Assembly (NCBI GenBank): GCA_007996965.1
Contig: BIMP01000003.1
Span: 1 to 41,955 of the forward strand
Length of the DNA stretch: 41,955 nucleotides
Source: a cyanobiont of Ornithocercus magnificus
GTDB taxonomy: Bacteria > Cyanobacteriota > Cyanobacteriia > PCC-6307 > Cyanobiaceae
Direction: 5' to 3'
Shown: positions 31,657-39,024 of the stretch, piece after piece
Numbering within the stretch: position 1 is the first letter of the stretch
Layout of the letters: each line of letters opens with the position of its first letter
Position numbers and translations under genes: made by a program
The notes under the pieces: generated by a model
What the model saw: only the letters and a program-made list of their open reading frames with translations
The model's database searches: none
What the model was told of the DNA's origin: nothing

Positions 31657-32196
31657 CTACTGTCGGTCCATCGGGGGAATCGACCCGGCAATTGCAATTA
31701 GCAGGTGGGACGTCTTCCTTAGATTCCAACAGTAGAACGCAAAAGCATAGTAGCAAGCGTACTGTCTGCTAACAGTACGCTTGCATTTCGGCACCCATCC
31801 GGCGATTTCGTCACTGTACTTCTTGACTTCTGCATAATGATAATGCTCTACATAATCTAGAATACGATGGATGCCTTTTTGTCTATCAGTAGGATAACCT
31901 TTTAGCAGAGTAGTTGATCGTAAAAGTAGATCAGTATGAAATGCTATTATTTTTATTGCTCTTTCTAGATTTTCTTCTACGGAATCAGGAAGAACAGTCT
32001 CTTCTATAATTTTATCGATATAAGATATCAGATGTTCGGCTTTGGGACAAAGCTGTGAAGAGTGTTCACAATCTACCAATGTTTGTATATCTAGATAACC
32101 TCCTATTTTTATAAGTGCTAGATTCAGTTCATCAGATCGGTTGATAAGTGGGAGTTTGCCATGGGAGGGAAAGAAGAAGTGATCAAAATCGAACAC
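31657..32196 (-). CDS. Hypothetical early protein
   Basis: 179 residues, no family recognised. Helical, with LERAIKIIAFHTDLLLRST, YHYAEVKKYSDEIAGWVPKC and an aromatic stretch YACYYAFAFYCWNLRKTSHL near the end. It is convergent with the MarR-like gene. Upstream, 32197-32427 holds no gene I can support; it contains one copy of a 21-base motif repeated at 34679-34699. Confidence 0.65.
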   Translation of the reverse strand: MFDFDHFFFPSHGKLPLINRSDELNLALIKIGGYLDIQTLVDCEHSSQLCPKAEHLISYIDKIIEETVLPDSVEENLERAIKIIAFHTDLLLRSTTLLKGYPTDRQKGIHRILDYVEHYHYAEVKKYSDEIAGWVPKCKRTVSRQYACYYAFAFYCWNLRKTSHLLIAIAGSIPPMDRQ

Positions 32197-32427
32197 ATGC
32201 TTGCTGTGTAGAATTTGTGTAGAGTGGACGACATTTTCAAGGTAAGATGTGGCGTAGGATTAGGGGTGCCGATGGTAAAGAAGAGATAGCTGGTTGAGAT
32301 CCAGTGTAGCACACAAGTCGCATTACCGATCCCTGCCAATCGCGGGCTGTCTGATCTCTGCCGAGACATAGAGGTCAAAGAAAAGCTTTACATTAAGTAT
32401 CAGAAAACTACTCAGTGCCAATGTTAA

Positions 32428-32589
32428 TTAACCGTTAGTGCAAACGTCCAGTAGGTCATCGTGTGCCTGAGCAGACATGAGCTGTATCAGCTCCCGACGA
32501 TGTGTGTGGTTTTTTACCTCGTCTATCAATTTTACAGCCTTTTGCATAACTAAGGCGTCTAATGTGTTTTCAATTGCAAGGTGATTCAT
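32428..32589 (-). CDS. Small helical early protein (53 aa)
   Basis: ATG 32589 to TAA 32430-32428. The 53 residues (MNHLAIENTLDALVMQKAV, then KLIDEVKNHTHRRELIQLM) form an amphipathic helix-rich protein with a balanced composition unlike a chance frame. The leader (TTCACACTCATTC) resembles the one before the gene starting at 28320. No function is suggested. Confidence 0.5.
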   Translation of the reverse strand: MNHLAIENTLDALVMQKAVKLIDEVKNHTHRRELIQLMSAQAHDDLLDVCTNG

Positions 32590-32731
32590 GGTTTTTTAGA
32601 ATGAGTGTGAATTTAAAGCGTGTGGCAGTGTGTGTATTACTTATAACTGTCTCTTAAGTAAGAGAAAACGCAAAACCGTTCCAAGACTTTTCTATCGAGA
32701 AGCTTGGACGACGTAGAATAACTAACTAGGA

Positions 32732-32752
32732 CCCGGCGCGAGGTCGGGTCTG
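32732..32752 (-). terminator. Weak terminator-like hairpin
   Basis: Downstream of the 32764 gene, GACCCG and CGGGTC arms (6 bp) surround a 9-base loop. The following bases are only moderately U-rich, so termination is possible but not certain. Confidence 0.3.
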
Positions 32753-32763
32753 CGTACGCATCG

Positions 32764-33252
32764 CTAAGATCCATCCCCCCAATAAAAAAGGCAGCAGAAC
32801 CATTCCAGAGCGTCTCGGTCGACGTCGTCGTAGCAGGTCCATGGAGTATCCCAGTCCTGATATGCCATTACACAGTCGCGTGGGTATGGATGAAAGCTGA
32901 GGTCTCCTGTAATGCGTAGGGCAGGACCGCCGGATGACAGCATCAGACGGAATTCGACCGGCTCCGCCTGAGCCCAACCTGGGCTATACCAGCCGCTGCG
33001 GACCTCAACACTGAGAACGCTCTCGCGCATCGCTTCTTCGATGGCTTCTGCCACGTCGTCGTAGATAGAGTCTCTGAGTCCGTGCTGATTCAGAAAGGAT
33101 CTAGCGGCAGTAGACAGGGAGCTTTCTTCAGTCTGCTGTCTATAAAACTGCCAGGCCTCGTAGGCGGCTTTAATCTCGTCTGCCCACCCCGCAGCGTTCG
33201 CGACTGCCGGTTTGGACTGGGTCTGTGTTGTGGTCATAGGATGGACTTGCAT
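32764..33252 (-). CDS. Conserved phage/plasmid protein of unknown function
   Basis: 162 residues. The middle and end (VEVRSGWYSPG, EFRLMLSSGGPALRITGDLS, YQDWDTPWT and ALEWFCCLFYWGD) follow a pattern I associate with a family found on many plasmids and phages, where a beta-sheet with GGPAxRIxG precedes YQDWxTPWT; no function is known to me. An N-terminal helix precedes it. The reading frame starts at ATG 33252; an internal Met at residue 6 is possible. A GC-rich hairpin (32731-32751) lies downstream. Confidence 0.7.
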   Translation of the reverse strand: MQVHPMTTTQTQSKPAVANAAGWADEIKAAYEAWQFYRQQTEESSLSTAARSFLNQHGLRDSIYDDVAEAIEEAMRESVLSVEVRSGWYSPGWAQAEPVEFRLMLSSGGPALRITGDLSFHPYPRDCVMAYQDWDTPWTCYDDVDRDALEWFCCLFYWGDGS

Positions 33253-33399
33253 TTAACGTGTTTAACATAGTACTAGTGTGTCAAATATATTTGGGCGCGT
33301 AAGAATTTTGTTAAGCGAATGTTGTATATGTTTACCTGGTATCGCTCTTTACTTCTCCACGCCTCTTAACGTCAGAGATGATCCATTCGTTAAACAAAA

Positions 33400-33603
33400 A
33401 TGGCTACAGAGAAAGCTACTGCCTTTATTGGGCTGCGCCTGACAAAGGCTGAACGTGACAAGCTGCAACGATTTGCCGAAAATCGCGGCTGGACTATGAC
33501 CCGAGTCGTATCCGCGCTCATCCAGCAACTCCCGGACGAGGAAGAGCGCGATCCACTCGCGTTCATGGCTCCGCACCTGTCGGGCGATGGATCGAAACAG
33601 TGA
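33400..33603 (+). CDS. Ribbon-helix-helix protein, plus strand
   Basis: 67 residues: ATAFIGLRLTKAERDKLQRF then AENRGWTMTRVVSALIQQLP gives a beta strand and two helices in the MetJ/Arc/CopG arrangement, followed by an acidic tail. RHH proteins bind operator DNA as dimers. It is one of the few plus-strand genes, divergent from 33252 and convergent with the integrase. That setting fits a recombination-directionality or lysogeny regulator, or an antitoxin. No Shine-Dalgarno sequence is seen. The intergenic region on its left has GTTAAGCGAATG / CATTCGTTAA imperfect arms (about 33310-33396) that could be its operator. Confidence 0.7.
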   Translation: MATEKATAFIGLRLTKAERDKLQRFAENRGWTMTRVVSALIQQLPDEEERDPLAFMAPHLSGDGSKQ

Positions 33604-33925
33604 TAGGGTTGGCATTGGTGGAAGTCCACAACATTCCGGAAATGTAGCTAACTCGCTTACGTATCTGATAGTCGCCATTGATACAGCTCTGAACAAAAAA
33701 CGCCTGCAGCGTGCTCGAAGGCACCGCTCGGTCAAGGGTTAAACCCAACAGAAATTCAATTGGGGCAAGGGTTCTTGGAAGAACCCAACCCAGAGAGAGC
33801 AGATAATAAAAGAAACATAAAGCTTTGTGGCTATATCGTGTGCAGCTAGCTATAAGCCCCAATTGAATCTTTTGCTGGTCGGCGTATACCAGGCGCATCG
33901 GCGCAACAGATGCCGATGGTCTCAG
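33604..33925. other. Inverted-repeat-rich region beside the integrase, attP candidate
   Basis: No gene is seen. Three nested structures occur: a 13-bp perfect inverted repeat ATTCAATTGGGGC (33754-33766) / GCCCCAATTGAAT (33856-33868); GGGTTCTT (33769-33776) / AAGAACCC (33779-33786) with a 2-base loop; and GGGTT-A-AACCC near 33736-33746. Phage attachment sites commonly lie next to the integrase gene and contain several short arm and core repeats. The repeats are seen; the attP role is inferred. Confidence 0.45.
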
Positions 33926-34492
33926 CTAGCCAATAACGGCTAACAGCTCGGCATCTGAAGCATCGAGATACTCGCCCAAGGAGCCTAGTGACTTATGTCC
34001 TGTAAATTTCTGAACCAGATGCAGCGGCACGCCACGGTTGACCGCGTCTTGAGCCGCCGTGCGGCGGAACGAGTGCGTAGTAACTCCGACTAGACCGATC
34101 TGACGGCAAGTTTTACGCAGCATCTCATCGGCTGATCTCCTAGTGATCGGGCTGGTTGTAGAGCCGGGCGATGGAAATAGCACGTCTTTAGGAGAAGGTG
34201 CACGGCCATGTCGGTCTGTCCAATACTGGCGATAGTTAGTTAATTCCTCCTGAAGTACTTGATTCTGCGGTAGTTGCCTGGTTGTGCGCGTCTTGGTGGT
34301 GGCGCGGCGGAAAGTCACTTGTTGACCGACAACGTCGCCCCAGGTGAGCGCCAGAGCTTCACTGATTCGCGCTGCCATGTAGCGCTGCAGTGTCCAGAGC
34401 GCACGGTAGCGAGGGCTGGGCGCAGCGGTAAGTAAAGCCTCGAACTGCGCAGCGCTCAGAGCCGCAGCTTTGCCGTGGCGGTCTACCTTCAT
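33926..34492 (-). CDS. int: Compact tyrosine recombinase / integrase
   Basis: 188 residues, essentially only the catalytic domain. All active-site residues are present: Arg 42 (AARISEALALTWGDV), Lys 67 (TTKTRT), His 140 and Arg 143 (THSFRR), His 166 (TGHKS) and the nucleophile Tyr 175 (GEYLD). The usual N-terminal core- and arm-binding domains are missing, so size is like FimB-type inversion recombinases. In-frame stops lie 30-40 bases upstream, so the N-terminus is not hidden by a wrong start. A strong AGGAGG (34535-34530) is too distant from the ATG to serve it directly, and a GTGAC/GTCAC hairpin lies between. A complete active site suggests a functional enzyme and possible lysogeny. Confidence 0.92.
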   Translation of the reverse strand: MKVDRHGKAAALSAAQFEALLTAAPSPRYRALWTLQRYMAARISEALALTWGDVVGQQVTFRRATTKTRTTRQLPQNQVLQEELTNYRQYWTDRHGRAPSPKDVLFPSPGSTTSPITRRSADEMLRKTCRQIGLVGVTTHSFRRTAAQDAVNRGVPLHLVQKFTGHKSLGSLGEYLDASDAELLAVIG

Positions 34493-34859
34493 CGGTTTTC
34501 TCAGAGTGACCAGCTCAGCTTAGCAGTCACCTCCTCTTTTAGGAATAGGAGTGGTTACTAGTGATGGCCTGAGAGTTGCTTGCTAGTAGATGCCAAACCG
34601 CAGGGCCAAGGCTTATTGAGAATCAAGAGAGGCGCACCATTTGCAACAAGAGGGGCAGGACATTCCGCCGCCGGCCATCTGATCTCTGCCGAAACACAGC
34701 CACCCCACCCCACCCCTAACACTTTTACGGCGGCAAGCAACCCCTATGGGGGCCGGAGCGCACTGCCCACTGCGAGAGGGGTGCGACAAATTTTTTTGGC
34801 AAATTTTTCGGGCTTACATTCCAGCGAGCTCAATCATTTTGCTCCTGTCATTTTTGTTT
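34493..34859. promoter_or_regulatory. Leader and gene-free stretch upstream of the integrase
   Basis: No gene is supported. Features: GTGAC (34506-34510) / GTCAC (34526-34530) hairpin in the integrase leader; a C-rich run at 34700-34716 that on the minus strand gives GGGG-T-GGGG-T-GGGG-T-GG, a possible G-quadruplex; a 21-base motif at 34679-34699 shared (19 of 21 bases) with 32351-32371; and an AT-rich segment with two CAAATTTTT copies at 34788-34808. Confidence 0.5.
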
Positions 34860-35024
34860 CTAATAATTACTTCGTTTCCTTCTTCTCTCTTTACTCGTAA
34901 AATAAAGACTCATTGCTTTCCTGAACGCCTCTCCCTTTGTTTCTCCGCTTTTTTCTATGTATGAGTCAAGGGCGTTGGACAAGTCGTCGCCCATTCTTCC
35001 TTCAAAGCGGTGATTTAGAGTCAC
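34860..35024 (-). CDS. Ribbon-helix-helix protein (54 aa)
   Basis: A short gene starting at GTG 35024 and stopping at TAG 34862-34860, 27 bases after the previous gene. A GAGG sits 7 bases before the GTG. The 54 residues read TLNHRFEGRMGDDLSNALDS then YIEKSGETKGEAFRKAMSLY and a basic end TSKERRRKRSNY: one strand, two helices, with the RxAM(S/A)LY second-helix pattern seen in the RHH proteins at 38474 and 39025. It should be a DNA-binding dimer. Confidence 0.65.
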   Translation of the reverse strand: MTLNHRFEGRMGDDLSNALDSYIEKSGETKGEAFRKAMSLYFTSKERRRKRSNY

Positions 35025-35051
35025 GATACCGCCTCGAATAAATAGCCATGC

Positions 35052-35300
35052 CTAGGCCCGGCACAACCACTGGTAGGGGCTTTGTACGAGAAGTTCGAGG
35101 TGATCGACAAAAGCAGCAAGACGCTCCTCCGAAACCGCTTCTCTAAGAATGGACCCAATAGGAGCGCCTTCAAACTCGAAGAATTCAACGTGCTCGGTTT
35201 CGATATATTTTTGATATAGACGTTTTACCAAGTCGCTGACTTCGTATCGTACCGATTGATCTGTGATATTTAGTTGTACTAATTCTTCTAGTCTGGTCAT
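35052..35300 (-). CDS. Hypothetical early protein next to the Panacea-domain gene
   Basis: 82 residues, acidic and helical (SVRYEVSDLVKRLYQKYIE, SILREAVSEERLAAFVDHLELL). No family is recognised. It is 52 bases after the Panacea-domain gene, so if that protein is an antitoxin this could be the partner, but nothing in the sequence shows toxin activity. Confidence 0.65.
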   Translation of the reverse strand: MTRLEELVQLNITDQSVRYEVSDLVKRLYQKYIETEHVEFFEFEGAPIGSILREAVSEERLAAFVDHLELLVQSPYQWLCRA

Positions 35301-35352
35301 GTTTAAGTTCCGATTTAAGTTATATGTGTTTGTGTAAGAAGTCTTTGTCTCG

Positions 35353-36006
35353 CTAGTTTAGTAAGTCGTCTTTAAAGAAGTCTTTGATTTCTTGTTGTGG
35401 AATGTTGCTCATGTCGTCTTTGTGTGCCAGCCAAGGTTTGTGGCTTTGAATCATCTCCAACAGCTTTTTTGCTGAAAACTGGCCGTATATATCGTGGACT
35501 TTATGGACAATATCTATGTGTGTATCCCTTAGATTTAGTAAATGTTTGTCGTCGCTCAGTCGAGACCAGTCCGAAGGTTTCACTGGACTCCGTTTCGAAG
35601 GTGTCTCACTGTCAAGATCAATGGGATTTTTACCCCAATGTCTGAAGTCATTGTATGCACTTCTTACCAACGGACACTTTGGGCCTGCAGTGATAACGTT
35701 TTCGAACGCCGCTTCGTCTTCCAAAGCGAGCATAAAACCTTGCACTAAGTACAGAAGACTCTGCAGCTTGGCGTATGTGACTCCTTCTTCCTCGTTTTCA
35801 GCCACCCTCAAAATAGCTACAACTATAGGCATATAGTCCCAAAGCGGCTTGGGATGCTTTTTCTCTTCACGATCTAGTGCTTCTTGGCGGTCGAAATTGT
35901 GTCTGATTAAATCGCGCTCGGCTTTACGACGTTTAGCTAGCAGAGCACTATCTTGGTAGACTGACTGTTTTGATCCGTCCCCCATTACATTGCTTTTGTT
36001 GTTCAT
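35353..36006 (-). CDS. Panacea-domain (DUF4065 / SocA-like) protein
   Basis: 217 residues. After a charged N-terminal helix, residues about 60-205 follow the Panacea pattern: VAILRVAE, YAKLQSLLYLVQGFMLAL at 78-95, AFENVITAGPKCPLVRSAYNDFRHWG at 100-125 and later VHDIYGQFSAKKLLEMIQSHKPW, then IPQQEIKDFF. Panacea domains act as general antitoxin folds that neutralise many unrelated toxins, and SocA is a proteolytic adaptor; phage and prophage copies are common. Here it is in the early region, so it could counter a host toxin-based defence or form a toxin-antitoxin pair with a neighbour. The match is by motif order. The leader ends CCAAACT-ATG, shared with the gene at 38968. Confidence 0.75.
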   Translation of the reverse strand: MNNKSNVMGDGSKQSVYQDSALLAKRRKAERDLIRHNFDRQEALDREEKKHPKPLWDYMPIVVAILRVAENEEEGVTYAKLQSLLYLVQGFMLALEDEAAFENVITAGPKCPLVRSAYNDFRHWGKNPIDLDSETPSKRSPVKPSDWSRLSDDKHLLNLRDTHIDIVHKVHDIYGQFSAKKLLEMIQSHKPWLAHKDDMSNIPQQEIKDFFKDDLLN

Positions 36007-36033
36007 AGTTTGGCGTGTAGAAAAAAGAGAGGT

Positions 36034-36339
36034 TTAGCCCCAATAGGGCACGTCTAGACCGTATGTCATGCCGAACACGGTGGCAGTGCATGCAAAGAAC
36101 TCGTTCCGTGAATTTCTAATAATGTAGTCATTCGGTTTAACAAGCTGTGGTCCGGTTGGCGTTTGAATCCGTAAAGCCTGATCACCACGCTCATCAACAC
36201 AATACTCACATTTACCTCCGTGCAGCTTCATCCAAATTTTTATCTTTTTGATGGTGTCATGTGGCCACGATTTATAAACCGCAGTCTCGCCAACAAGAAG
36301 CGCTTTGGGGAGACAGTTGTCAGGCACTGATACAAACAT
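36034..36339 (-). CDS. Conserved small phage protein (PGDxIIRxxxGEF family)
   Basis: 101 residues. The second half (ALRIQTPTGPQLVKPNDYII then RNSRNEFFACTATVFGMTY) follows a widespread phage pattern in which LxIxTxEGxxxxxxGDWII is followed by GEFYPCKPDIFxxTY. These small beta-rich proteins occur in many phage genomes; their function is unknown to me. Two unpaired Cys (CEYC) are unusual and could bind metal. It sits between the Panacea and thymidylate kinase genes. Confidence 0.75.
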   Translation of the reverse strand: MFVSVPDNCLPKALLVGETAVYKSWPHDTIKKIKIWMKLHGGKCEYCVDERGDQALRIQTPTGPQLVKPNDYIIRNSRNEFFACTATVFGMTYGLDVPYWG

Positions 36340-36392
36340 TGTTTTTGTGGGGATTGGTGTAATTCAGATACGCGGGCTAGGGTCTGTCCGCC

Positions 36393-37481
36393 TCAGTACA
36401 TGTATTTCTTTCCTTTGTATTTGTACCATTTAGGAGGATATTTGCGGTGCGGAATCTTCGATTCATCGCTATTCTTCTTTGTAGAAGTCTTCGATTTCTT
36501 TTCATAAGATATGGCAAGCGGTTTGCAGGTCTCAGGAGTCATCGGGTTGTCAATAAAATACCGATGTAGTTCCATCTTGATCCAGCTACTTATATCATCA
36601 AAATCATATTCTGCGGGAATCTTAATCCAGATACTGTCCCACGGATCTACCGCGGTATGTACGGCGTCTAAATTATAATCAATAGTTCTTCCATTATCAT
36701 ATCTATATTGTCTGTGTTCAGTCCTAAATTGGGAACAGTACCACAGTTGGTGGTATACCTCCGATGCATAGTATAGCTGGGAGGATCGGTAAGGATCCTC
36801 TGGCTTGCGGTATAGCCGCGTCTCTGCGCTGAGTAAAGACTCTCTATCCCCATCATCTCGAATAAGACGCCGCCTGTACGTATTTAGTATCGGCTCCATT
36901 CTAATCTCGGGCACCTCCCACGTCAGCGTCTTTGGATCTAGTTTAGGGGGCTCTAGTGGGGGGCAGCAAAACCTCCTACGTACACGAGCACAGGCTGCCT
37001 CTAGATCCAGATCTAACCAGATCACGATGTCTGGCTCTGCGCCGCCTGGTTTAAATTTCTTCTGCAGTAACTGTCTTAGATGTCTGAATATATTGATTTC
37101 TGCAGCCGTTACATGATATGCTAAGGCGGAGAACAATGAACGATCGCTAATAACCCAATCTCCTCTGGAAAGCGCTGGATGTATGACTGTCTCTAGCTGC
37201 TGGACATAATCTGCGATAAACAGAAAAAACTCGGCTAGCTCAGTTAAATTTAAATTTAACTCCGAGTATTTGTACTCAAATATCCAATCTCTGATTGTGT
37301 CTCCTAACTTGGTACCACCAGGGGCTTCAGTCTTGATTAGGCGCGCGCCTGGTGGCATTAGACCCGAAGAGGGCAGCCAAGCTGCTAACTCTTCTAGCTG
37401 AGATGTTTTGCCGGCTCCATCGATACCCTCCAAAGCGATAAATTTACCGCGTGGAAGTTTTTCACTCTGTTGATCAGACAT
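36393..37481 (-). CDS. tmk: Thymidylate kinase with long extension
   Basis: 362 residues against about 210 for ordinary Tmk. Residues 1-165 carry the kinase core: P-loop LEGIDGAGKTSQ (19-26), EAPGGT at 54-59 (the DR(E/P)GGT dTMP loop), ISDRSLFSALAYH at 113-125, and IVIWLDLDLEAACARVRRR around 155-170. The remaining half has DPKTLTWEVPEIRME, aromatic YRSSQLYYASEVYHQLWY and a Lys/Tyr-rich end YKYKGKKYMY that I do not recognise. Tmk makes dTDP for phage DNA synthesis. The LID region may be embedded in the extension. Confidence 0.88.
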   Translation of the reverse strand: MSDQQSEKLPRGKFIALEGIDGAGKTSQLEELAAWLPSSGLMPPGARLIKTEAPGGTKLGDTIRDWIFEYKYSELNLNLTELAEFFLFIADYVQQLETVIHPALSRGDWVISDRSLFSALAYHVTAAEINIFRHLRQLLQKKFKPGGAEPDIVIWLDLDLEAACARVRRRFCCPPLEPPKLDPKTLTWEVPEIRMEPILNTYRRRLIRDDGDRESLLSAETRLYRKPEDPYRSSQLYYASEVYHQLWYCSQFRTEHRQYRYDNGRTIDYNLDAVHTAVDPWDSIWIKIPAEYDFDDISSWIKMELHRYFIDNPMTPETCKPLAISYEKKSKTSTKKNSDESKIPHRKYPPKWYKYKGKKYMY

Positions 37482-37812
37482 TTTGTTTATCCCGCAGGAT
37501 GTCTTCTACTAGCTTTGCGTAGCCTACAATATCGTGCCAGCTATCTATATGGTTTGGATTGCCATTGACGATACGAGCAATTTTGTGGAATATCATGTGC
37601 AGAGCTTCCTCCTGATCTGCTTCTAGATAATTCTCGCTATGCTCCAATTCGAGGCGTATTACTTTCATCAAGTCTCTGACGATCCTGGCGTGCCCAACAA
37701 ATGGTCCGTAAAGAGCACCGCGGTCTTTGAGAGTCTTGTCGATATCAGTAGACATAGGTTGCGATTTATGGGGTAGGTTGAACGTAATGCGTTCAATTCC
37801 CTGCAGATCCAT
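37474..37812 (-). CDS. DUF6378-type phage protein
   Basis: 112 residues from ATG 37812, with an internal Met at 37755 that may be the real start. DRGALYGPFVGHARIVRDLM, ALHMIFHKIARIVNGNP and DSWHDIVGYAKLVEDIL match the pattern of a phage family (RG..YG.F..HA...q.., AL.MI..KIARI..G.....D.W.DIAGYA.L) known as DUF6378. The His/Asp-rich helices suggest a metal-dependent nucleotide hydrolase-like fold, which is inference. It overlaps the thymidylate kinase start by 8 bases, consistent with a nucleotide-metabolism pair. Confidence 0.8.
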   Translation of the reverse strand: MDLQGIERITFNLPHKSQPMSTDIDKTLKDRGALYGPFVGHARIVRDLMKVIRLELEHSENYLEADQEEALHMIFHKIARIVNGNPNHIDSWHDIVGYAKLVEDILRDKQNV

Positions 37813-37957
37813 CCCATTCGTGTGGATACATCTCTGTTCTTACACCATCTGCTCGTAGCAGACTCTGCATAGGTCGTCTTTTAGCCTCTGGTTTGCGGCA
37901 GCGGTTCTTGTCGAAAGAAGATTCAACGGAAGAAGCCGGAGATATGTTTGGATGCAT
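37793..37957 (-). CDS. Possible 54-aa ORF upstream of the DUF6378 gene
   Basis: ATG 37957 to TGA 37795-37793, in a gap without another gene. The product is polar and basic (KNRCRKPEAKRRPMQSLLR) with no recognised pattern or ribosome site. It overlaps the longer DUF6378 start but not the internal Met start. Real or chance cannot be decided. Confidence 0.25.
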   Translation of the reverse strand: MHPNISPASSVESSFDKNRCRKPEAKRRPMQSLLRADGVRTEMYPHEWDGSAGN

Positions 37958-38024
37958 AGAAATAGGAAAGAATTGAGAAGAAGAAAATAGAGTCAGTAAG
38001 GTCTTGCGCTGGTTTTGAATCTAC

Positions 38025-38300
38025 CTATAAGTCGTCTTTTTCGATTTCTTTGAATATGTGCAATGCTCGTTTCAGCATATCTTCCTTGTCAGTGCCAAAC
38101 TTTTTAGACAATTCTTCAAGATCTTTAAACCTGAATTGTCCCATTATCCAGTCCGAGTAAAAGTCTAAAGCTCGTCGCACAGTCTCCAATTCATCTGTCT
38201 GAAGCTTTTTGGAAAGGCTCTTTGTCTGTTCTACAAAGGACATCCTCTTTAGACACCCCCAGGCGTCGTTAGGTACCTCAAAGCTGATAAACTGAATCAT
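38025..38300 (-). CDS. Possible ribbon-helix-helix related early protein
   Basis: 91 residues. It contains two similar segments, ELETVRRALDFYSDWI and EDMLKRALHIFKEIEK, each like the second helix of the RHH proteins in this region (IxRRAxxLY). The strand part is not clear. It may be a fused or degenerate RHH pair, or an unrelated helical protein. Confidence 0.65.
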   Translation of the reverse strand: MIQFISFEVPNDAWGCLKRMSFVEQTKSLSKKLQTDELETVRRALDFYSDWIMGQFRFKDLEELSKKFGTDKEDMLKRALHIFKEIEKDDL

Positions 38301-38473
38301 ACTTAAATCCGCAATTAGGTGTTGAAACTACGTTTAGGACTTCAAAACCGTCACATCGAAGGATTGCTATCTCCATTTTTGATGCAGCCTTAGTAGCTAT
38401 CCCAAAGACTTAAAGACGGATGTAACTCGGGAGAAAACAGAGCTGCTACAACTATTTTATTTTCTATAAATCA

Positions 38474-38692
38474 CTAGATTCCGATTACTTCTCGGATCTC
38501 TCCATCCAAATAGCGGAAAATTACATTACCTCTAGCCAACTGGGTTTGTTTGGCATTTTTGTATAGAGCCATGGCCCGGCGAAAGATCTCACCGCGAGAT
38601 AACCCAGTTTCGTACTCAAGATCTTGCATATCTTGGGCAATATTTGGAGGCATATGAACATCAAACCGTCTTCTAGGTTTTGATACAGACAT
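38474..38692 (-). CDS. Ribbon-helix-helix (CopG-like) protein
   Basis: 72 residues: RRRFDVHMPPNIAQDMQDLE forms the strand and first helix, TGLSRGEIFRRAMALYKNAK the second helix, and a short end with VIFRYLDGEIREVIGI. This domain order is common among cyanobacterial RHH proteins. They bind operators as dimers and often regulate small operons or act as antitoxins. The leader (CACCAACCCCCACAAAAAG just before ATG) is nearly identical to that of the gene at 36339, and no Shine-Dalgarno sequence is present. Confidence 0.8.
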   Translation of the reverse strand: MSVSKPRRRFDVHMPPNIAQDMQDLEYETGLSRGEIFRRAMALYKNAKQTQLARGNVIFRYLDGEIREVIGI

Positions 38693-38758
38693 CTTTTTGT
38701 GGGGGTTGGTGTGGGTCAGATAAGAGGGCTACATTTTCCGTTTCGCTTTACTATTGAG

Positions 38759-38968
38759 TCATAAGTCCGAAAATTTGGACCACTTCGTCTTCATCAGCTC
38801 TTCAAATTCGGAAAGCGTGATTTGACGTCCTCCACCTGCTTTTTCGAGTTCTTCGCGTGCAGCCACGATTTCAGCCACACTATGTGCATCTTCATTGTTG
38901 TCTACACAAGATTCGAGTAAATCCAATAGCATCTGCCATTGTTCTTCATCGATTTGATGCGAGGCCAT
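38759..38968 (-). CDS. Small acidic helical early protein
   Basis: 69 residues, acidic, two helices (EEQWQMLLDLLESCVDNNED, SVAEIVAAREELEKAG) and an end resembling EFEELMKTKWSKF. It lies between two RHH genes. The pattern of a small acidic partner beside RHH DNA-binding proteins suggests, weakly, an antitoxin-type or DNA-mimic role. No family recognised. Confidence 0.65.
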   Translation of the reverse strand: MASHQIDEEQWQMLLDLLESCVDNNEDAHSVAEIVAAREELEKAGGGRQITLSEFEELMKTKWSKFSDL

Positions 38969-39024
38969 AGTTTGGTCTTAGTTTGCAGAAAGGATTACTC
39001 TATTTAGATATTATAATTTTACTC

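Noticed and set aside
32124-32378. 84-codon minus-strand frame upstream of the 31657 gene
   Set aside because: Overlaps the better frame at 31657-32196, no recognisable motif, low-complexity Ser/Thr-rich product.
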